Part shown: positions 25,395-32,600 of the stretch, one piece after another | Numbering within the stretch: the first letter of the stretch is position 1 | Layout of the letters: each line of letters begins with the position of its first letter | From: Candidatus Fukatsuia endosymbiont of Tuberolachnus salignus | Lineage (GTDB): Bacteria > Pseudomonadota > Gammaproteobacteria > Enterobacterales > Enterobacteriaceae | Length of the DNA: 64,000 nt | Direction of reading: 5' to 3' | Assembly: GCF_964030845.1 (NCBI RefSeq) | Contig: NZ_OZ034983.1 | Span: 868,001-932,000, forward strand | Notes under the pieces: generated by a model | Databases searched by the model: none | What the model was told of the DNA's origin: nothing | Seen by the model: only the letters and a program-made list of their open reading frames with translations | Translations under genes and position numbers: made by a program

Positions 25395-26278
25395 TGGGCA
25401 AGACGGTATCTGTTCTGAAAACGTTAGAGGCAAAAAAAGCTGATGGCTTGAGTGCTCTTGAGGCTCACAAAGCATTGATTGAGGCGTCTGTAGCAAAAGA
25501 AAAAAAGAAAAATATACCAAAAGGTGAAATTGCTGAGAGTAAAACAGCAATTTCTTACCTCCTCCCTGCTTGTGCTAATAATGTACGTACACTGCCTAAT
25601 GCTATTTTGCGTGGCTCGTTGTTTGGTATAGTTGCAAAGGGAAAGAGGCGTTATGAAAAGAATATTCTCAAGGCTACGGTTAGGGGGCTTACGGTTAAGT
25701 TTACTGGAGAGCAACTCGATCAAGCTGATCTTGATGTGTGGGCAGAGTGTATCCATCGTTGTAGGGGGTACGAATTGGGGGAACAAATCCGTTTTTCCTC
25801 GTACGCTTTTCTCAAATCAATTGGGCGTAATACCGGTAATACGCAACATGAATGGTTGAAATCCAGTTTATTCCGATTGTCGGCTTGCGTACTGGAATTA
25901 GGGGACGGGCGTTTTTTCTATGTGGGGCACATACTTCATGAATGGTATCGAGATGAAGCAACAGGGGAGCATTTGATTGTCATTAATCCAAAAATCGCCG
26001 TGTTTTTCTCGGTTGACATGTGGACAGGAATTTTAGCGGAACAGCGGGCACTGTTGAAAAATAAACCCTTGGCGAAGTGGTTACATGCTTTTTATAGTAC
26101 CCATGATCAGCCATTTGAGTACAAAGTAGAAACATTGATGCACTTATGTGGTAGCGAAGTCGTTGCTGAAAAGACATTTAAGCAAAAGCTTAAAAAATCC
26201 CTTGTTTATCTTTCTGATGCTACAGGTTGGGAGTGTTTGATAAATGATAATAATTTGGTTTATGTAAAGAAAAAATAA
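25391..26278 (+). CDS. trfA: TrfA-type plasmid replication initiator, start supplied by IS110
   Basis: This 295-residue protein resembles TrfA (PF07042). It contains the family phrase LPNAILRGSLFGI near residue 73, then winged-helix-like segments such as FSSYAFLKSIGRNTGNTQHEWLKSSLFRL and ALLKNKPLAKWLHAFYSTH. TrfA binds iterons and loads the replication machinery. The first seven codons (MMGKTVS) come from the IS110 right end: the same sequence follows IS110 copy 2 in front of an unrelated gene. The ATG overlaps the transposase stop (ATGA), so translation may now depend on the transposase. Only the first 11 native residues are lost, and the protein could still function. The name reflects the family; this is not the RK2 gene. 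Confidence 0.82.
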   Translation: MMGKTVSVLKTLEAKKADGLSALEAHKALIEASVAKEKKKNIPKGEIAESKTAISYLLPACANNVRTLPNAILRGSLFGIVAKGKRRYEKNILKATVRGLTVKFTGEQLDQADLDVWAECIHRCRGYELGEQIRFSSYAFLKSIGRNTGNTQHEWLKSSLFRLSACVLELGDGRFFYVGHILHEWYRDEATGEHLIVINPKIAVFFSVDMWTGILAEQRALLKNKPLAKWLHAFYSTHDQPFEYKVETLMHLCGSEVVAEKTFKQKLKKSLVYLSDATGWECLINDNNLVYVKKK

Positions 26279-26674
26279 TCTTAGCTCTTTGCTCATTACT
26301 CATTACTCTTCAAATTAAATATTTTAGAGCGACTATACGGTAACATGAGACGACCAACGTTCAGTTCATTAATTTAGGTGCGATGGGCGCGCACGGAAAA
26401 TTATAACCGTAACGGTTGACCATCAGGATGGTAGCTTATTTGTATTAATTTAGCAGACGGTAAGTAAATATAATTTTTTTAATTTATTATTTAATATAAT
26501 TTTCATTTATACTTTTATTAATGTCAATGGTCTATTTATTAAGCATATATAAATTATTTATCGGTGTTATTTCCTCTTTTTAAAAGGATAACTATTTTTA
26601 AAAAAATGAGTGATTAATAATAATATAAAATAAAGACGGTTTCTTTCTATTTAATTTAATTCAGGGTAATTATT
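26279..26674. other. Upstream region of toxin A with a palindrome
   Basis: This is 396 bp of AT-rich sequence without a gene. It contains the perfect 13-bp palindrome AACCGTAACGGTT at 26405-26417, a plausible dimeric regulator site about 260 bp before the toxin A start. A T-rich stretch at 26470-26560 is a likely promoter area, but no clear -35/-10 pair can be fixed. AGGGT lies 9 nt before the toxin A ATG. Confidence 0.4.
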
Positions 26675-29600
26675 ATGCAAAACAGTGATCAGGCTACAGG
26701 AAGTAATCAGCCGGAGGCTTCTTCAGATATTAATCTTCGCGCCTATTACGGAGGAAAAACCTCAGCTGAGGTTGCTGGCTTTAAACTTTCAGCCAATTAT
26801 CTTAAGTTTCAACAAGAGTATGAACATGCTATTCAGATCATCATTGATTTTTATAAGCAACATGCCCTGAATCAAGGACAGAATCCAATTAGATTCGAAG
26901 GTGGAAATGGTCAGACTACAGTAGAAAATATGTTCAGTAATTTTAGAATGGATCTGTTTGCAGAAAACGTCGATCCGGCTCACCTTCATAGCCTATATAA
27001 AGCAAAAGAACATATAGAAAAGATTGCTCAATCTCTTCTGGAAATGACGCCGGTTCCTACTGTAACAAAATTGGATGAAATTCGGGAACTTGCAATAAAA
27101 GTTAAACTTTGTGGCCCCGGTGTATATAGCTATATCATGGATACCAAGCTAAGGTTGACTGGCTATGCAGGTGAATTATCGGATAATTTTTCGGCGTGTA
27201 AATATGTGATAGCCCGTGCTGTAATAACTGAATTTACCAGTGGCCGTACTATCCCCTCACAGGGTGATATACATACCTTTAATGGATACTGGAATCATTT
27301 TGGTCCAACATTCGGTTCTGATCCTATTGAAGATCCATTCTCTGCAAACATCACTATTAGCAGGGAAAATCGCCAACTTTGTCAAAATGCACTACAGCAA
27401 GCTCTCACACCCTATAGCATCACGGCTAAGTTGGCTACAGATCATCTGAATAATCTCCGTAGTTTTATTGGTGATGCAACTGAATGGGGACAGATACCAG
27501 ACATACTATCAGGCCTTAAATCAAGCTATAAAGCAATATATTCTGGCTCTTTGATAGAAGAACTGCCTGATAGCCCAGGTAGATATCGGTTACGACAGGA
27601 TCACCTTTGGCTACAAGTTGAGATTGCCAAACAGCTCTCTTTTTTACCCCCGGAGATCACTTGGCTAAATTGGGGACCCAGTGAAGTAGAGGGTAAGAGA
27701 CTCCAGCGGATAGGTAATCTATTTTGGCAGGAGGTGGAAGGTGAAGTGAGCCAGCCTACCCTTGCCGATCTCGTAAAATATGTGGATGAGGTGACTTACC
27801 AGCAACTGATTTATGGCATTGAGCAGATAACCGAAACCGATCCGCGACTGGGTGGCATTGATCCTAAATATTTACAAGTCAGCAGCATGAAAGATATCTC
27901 CCTGTTTTTTTCAAAATTGGGCGTTCGAGGCAGCATCGACTATACAGCGCGTCACCTTGATTGGTTCAATGGGTTAAGCTTCAACCCCTTGATCGATACT
28001 ATTTTAACCACAGACCTCGCGGGGATAACATTGGCTGAAATTCCTCCCGCGTTGTTAGTGAAAATGACTCCCACAGAACTCCAACAGTTTTTCTCAAAAT
28101 TGGGTGTTCAAGCCAGCATCGACTATACAGCGCGTCACCTTGATTGGTTCAATGGGTTAAGCTTCAACCCCTTGATCGATACTATTTTAACCACAGACCT
28201 CGCGGGGATAACATTGGCTGAAATTCCTCCCGCGTTGTTAGTGAAAATGACTCCCACAGAACTCCAACAGTTTTTCTCAAAATTGGGTGTTCAAGCCAGC
28301 ATCGACTATACAGCGCGTCACCTTGATTGGTTCAATAGGTTAAGCTTCAACCCTTTGATCGATATTATTTTAACCACAGATCTCGCGGGAGTAGCATTAG
28401 CTGAAATTCCTCCCGCGTTGTTAGTGAAAATGACTCCCACAGAACTCCAACAGTTTTTCTCAAAATTGGGTGTTCAAGCCAGCATCGACTATATAACAGG
28501 TCATCTTGATTGGTTTAATCGTTTAAAACCTAAAGATATTCTATTCCACAAGCTCTCCTTGTACCCTGATGGTGAATTGGCTAACAACATTAACACTGAT
28601 ATGTTGCATTCGATGGTCCTCACTGATATAGGCGTTTTTTTCAAATATTGGCAATCCCTGGATATCAAATTTGGCCCAAATTTGTTGCAGATTATTTACC
28701 AACAGATACGCCGAGCGGCGGCCGATGCTGATGCTATCAATAATAGTGGTAATATTATTGATAGGCTCTTCACCGAGGAGGGTACGGAAGATAAGCTACC
28801 CAGCGTTAAAACATCCGAGAAATATGCTTATGTACTGGGCCAATTGCTAATATATGCCATCGAAGCTAAAGATGAGGAGATGGCCAGTAGATTGATCAAA
28901 AAACGGAATATCCATCTCACACAAAGTCACTATGAAACGACCAGGAATCCGTTAGTGGTCGTGCTGGACGTAAATCTAAGTTCGGTGATATCTCGGTTAT
29001 TATCGAAACATGCCTGGCAAGCTTATCAACCGTCAGACAAACATAGCTTGCTCTACTATCCGATTAAACATAAAGAATTGGCAACACTGAGGCAGCTGCT
29101 GCAGGCTGGGGTGGATCCGAACGAAAAAAGTTTGCGGCCAAACACCCACTCTATTTTGCTAAGTGCGGTATTGTCAGGCGATCCCGCTTTGGTGGAAGAG
29201 CTGTTAAAGTTTCAAGCTAGAGATGACTCGGCTGAGGCCTTGATGCAGGCTATACGTCAAGGAAATGACAATATGGTGCAACAGCTAGCCGGTATTCGCC
29301 GTAATAATGACAGGTTAGATAGCGTATACCGTGACGCCCTGTCGAACGCAGAAACGCTTACCCCTCCCCATAAAGAAACCCTAGTCGCTATTCTCAAACG
29401 CCATGAAAGTCGCCTAAAACAAAAGACCGGTCAGTTTGAATTTGTGATGTTGAGCCGTCACCTGCGAGAAAGAGCAGCGGTGCCCGGTAAACGTATTGGT
29501 CCGTCGTATCAAGCCATTATTGATGCTCTCGACAGACTACACTCTACATCCGGTACTGAACAACTTACCGCTGCTTTTAGCTTAAAAGGCCTAATGGCGA

Positions 29601-32600
29601 AGTATACAATCGCCGCCCGTCAGGATCACCGGCGTTATAATGCCTTGCAAGTACTGGAGAGGCAAATTGATACCGCCCTCTTTATTACGCAGATGCAGTC
29701 GTCTGATATAGAGAAAATCACGCATTTTGCAAAAGATAATCTGTCATTGGCGGTTGAATGCTATCAATGGGTATCCCGTTTATCGCAAACTTTTCAATCA
29801 GACTCTATGATTTTTTTGATTGACCAGTTGAAGAGATCAGTGGATGCTAGCGCGCGTTTTACGAAGATAAAAAGCGTGTATGATGCCTCCCTTCACCATC
29901 CGACATCGGCGGTAACTCAGTGGGATAGGCAGTATGCGGGAGCAGCACGGGAAGCGTTGAACCAACGGCTTGTCGAACAAAGAAATGTCCATCAAGTGGT
30001 TGCAACGCTAGGACAGGGAAATAAAAGATTGTTGCTGGGCTATAAGGATGATGCTCAATATCAATCCAATCTGCGATACATTCGCAACTCCATGGGTAGA
30101 CTCAAAACAGAGGGTGTCACGACAATTTATCTCTCGTTAGACAAATTTACCTTGTTTTCGTCGAGTGAAATTGATCTTTTCATGAAGAGACTGAGAAGAT
30201 TGCCTGAGGAAAAGCTCTATACTAGCCTGGGACAGTTATGCTTGAACGCCCGTGATTTAGGTATCACTCTTGTTGTTTTACCACCACTAGACCAACCGGA
30301 AAGTGAACTTCAAAAAAGATATGTGAATGAGACAGAGGTAGCAAGACTCAAAAGTAAAAAATTCATCGCAGTCTATCCACAACATTATCTTCTCTCCAGT
30401 AAATCAGAAACAGGCTTCTTACCCGGTATCGCCCTGCGTCTAGGGCTACCTGCATTGGAGATCCAGTCAGTAGGACAATTGCAGGTTCTTGACGATATTC
30501 CTTCTCGTTTAGGAATTTCTGCTGACCAGAGAAGAGGATTGTCTGCGCATAGGCGTCCGGCACAGCCGTTTAATAGCAGCGAATGGGGCAGGACAACAAT
30601 GGTGGCACCGTCAGAGAGGCTCGCCCGTTCAAAGAGTAAAGCCATTTTTGTGCTTGAAAACGATCCACAAGCCATAGATGCAGCAGAAAGATTGTTTAAT
30701 AAGGATCCCGGCAATCGCGTCGTATTTGATATCGGTGCTGAAGGCGAAATACGTTTGAGACAGGGTGACCCGGGTATTTTGAACAGTGATTCCCCCATTC
30801 TGACGGTAGGCCATGGTCGTGAAGGTGTTGCCGAAAGAGATAATCAGACGCTCGGCGGCAGCAACCCAACCGAGCTGGCGACTAGGATGGAAAAGGCGCT
30901 TAATTATCTTGAGGTTCAATATGGTAAAAAGCGTGTACCGGCGGCTATCACGTTAGTGGGATGTTCACTGACCGACTATGCACAACAGACCGGTGGTTAT
31001 GCACGGCAGTTTGCTGAGGCACTGGCTCATCAGGGACTCTATGCAAATATCGGCGCGTACCGGACAGAAGTGGAGGTCGAACCCTCAGGCCAACGATTAA
31101 CACGTTCAGAAGATGACCACTGGCACCATAAAATCAGAGAGGATAAATTACTCTTGCGTTGGAATGCCGCAAAAGAACTAGTCACCGTAACCGGCATGAC
31201 TGTGCCACGGAGTCCAACGCATCCTACCAAGCTCACTGCGACACAGGCTACGCAGCACTCGGTTATTACGCCATCGGATGCGCTGTTAATTCAACAAACG
31301 GAATCTGCGCGTCAGGCCGCCGAGGTGGCGTCGCTAGAGAGGACTGTTTCTGCCGAAATTGAGCGGCATACATCAGTGTTAAATTCAGCGTTAAATAGTG
31401 AGGGCGGGCACTATCGATTCAAAGGATTGCAGTCAACAGAGGACGGTAAAACACAACTCACTTTTGTCTCTACTGTTCAAGAAGGGCAAGAAAAACCTCT
31501 TGAAAGGCAGGTAATCAGCGAGAGCGATGTTTTTACCCGGATGTCTAGCGTAATGTCTGGGCTGGCACCGGAGATTGCTAATGTAGAGGGCACATCGACA
31601 ATGAATGTGGCATTTATTGCCATGCACTTTTTGTCGAATCAACATGAAAATTCTGGCTCACTTTGGAGTCAGTTCGTCAACATCAGTAATTTGGCTCAAA
31701 TACTTCATGGTATAGGGCAGGATGTCTACACCTTTGTCAAAACAGTACAAGTATTGAGAGGGGCAGGGAGTAAGGCTCAGAGCATGCTGTCTCGATTACT
31801 TGGCGGTACACCCATTACCCATGCAGGCAGTGCTATCAGTGTTGGGGTTGATATCATCAATTTTGTTGATGCCATTATGATGGTGGAAGAGATACCCCCT
31901 GGCGCGCAAAAAGATCTTGCCATTACTCGAGCGGCACTGGCGGGCATACAATTGTTAGCTGATACCAGCCTGGCGGTGTTAGGTGTTGCTGCCAGTGTCT
32001 CTCCTGCTGCTGCGACGGCCATGACCATACTCGGGCCGCTTAGCATTCCTTTTGCCGGCGTCATGATAGGTGTGGGCGCCTGGATTCAAGCCATTACTTA
32101 TAATAATACACACTACCAAATCGAATTAGATCAGGTCGTCGCCCCTTTCCGTCACTCAATTTCGAAACAAGCGATCACAACGACGGAAGTTGCGCAAGTG
32201 GATGGTAATCACCCTAATTTTATCTATCTTGAACCCTATGTACCGATAAAAGAGATAGTGATACGTGGAGAGAAACTTTTCGTGCAGGTGGCAGATATAG
32301 GGATCCCTCGTTTTTCTGTCGATCGGACACACACTACTCGCCACGCGGAGTCGATAAGTGCCTATCCAGCTTTTGGTTTTGAGACAGGAGTACGCTATCA
32401 ACAATCTGTCACTCTCAAACCTACGACCCTACTGTCATTGTCCGCCGCTTTGGATGGGCATTATAACTTTATGCATGATACGGGGGCGTATGGGAGTTTA
32501 GAGGGAAAAGAGATATTCAATAAATTCGCTGAGCACTATGCTCGTACGGGCCACTTCCCCTTCACAATAGGCGGTTTTAATGCGGTCAACACCGTGGTAT

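Larger units (their letters stand above)
24204..25411 (+). mobile_element. IS110-family element, copy 1, inserted in trfA
   Basis: This 1208-bp element is near-identical to copy 2 (56396-57603); the only difference I found is one base near 25312. Borders were set by comparing where the two copies diverge from each other. CT occurs at both edges, the core dinucleotide known for IS621-type IS110 elements. No inverted repeats or target duplication are seen, as expected for IS110. Confidence 0.88.
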
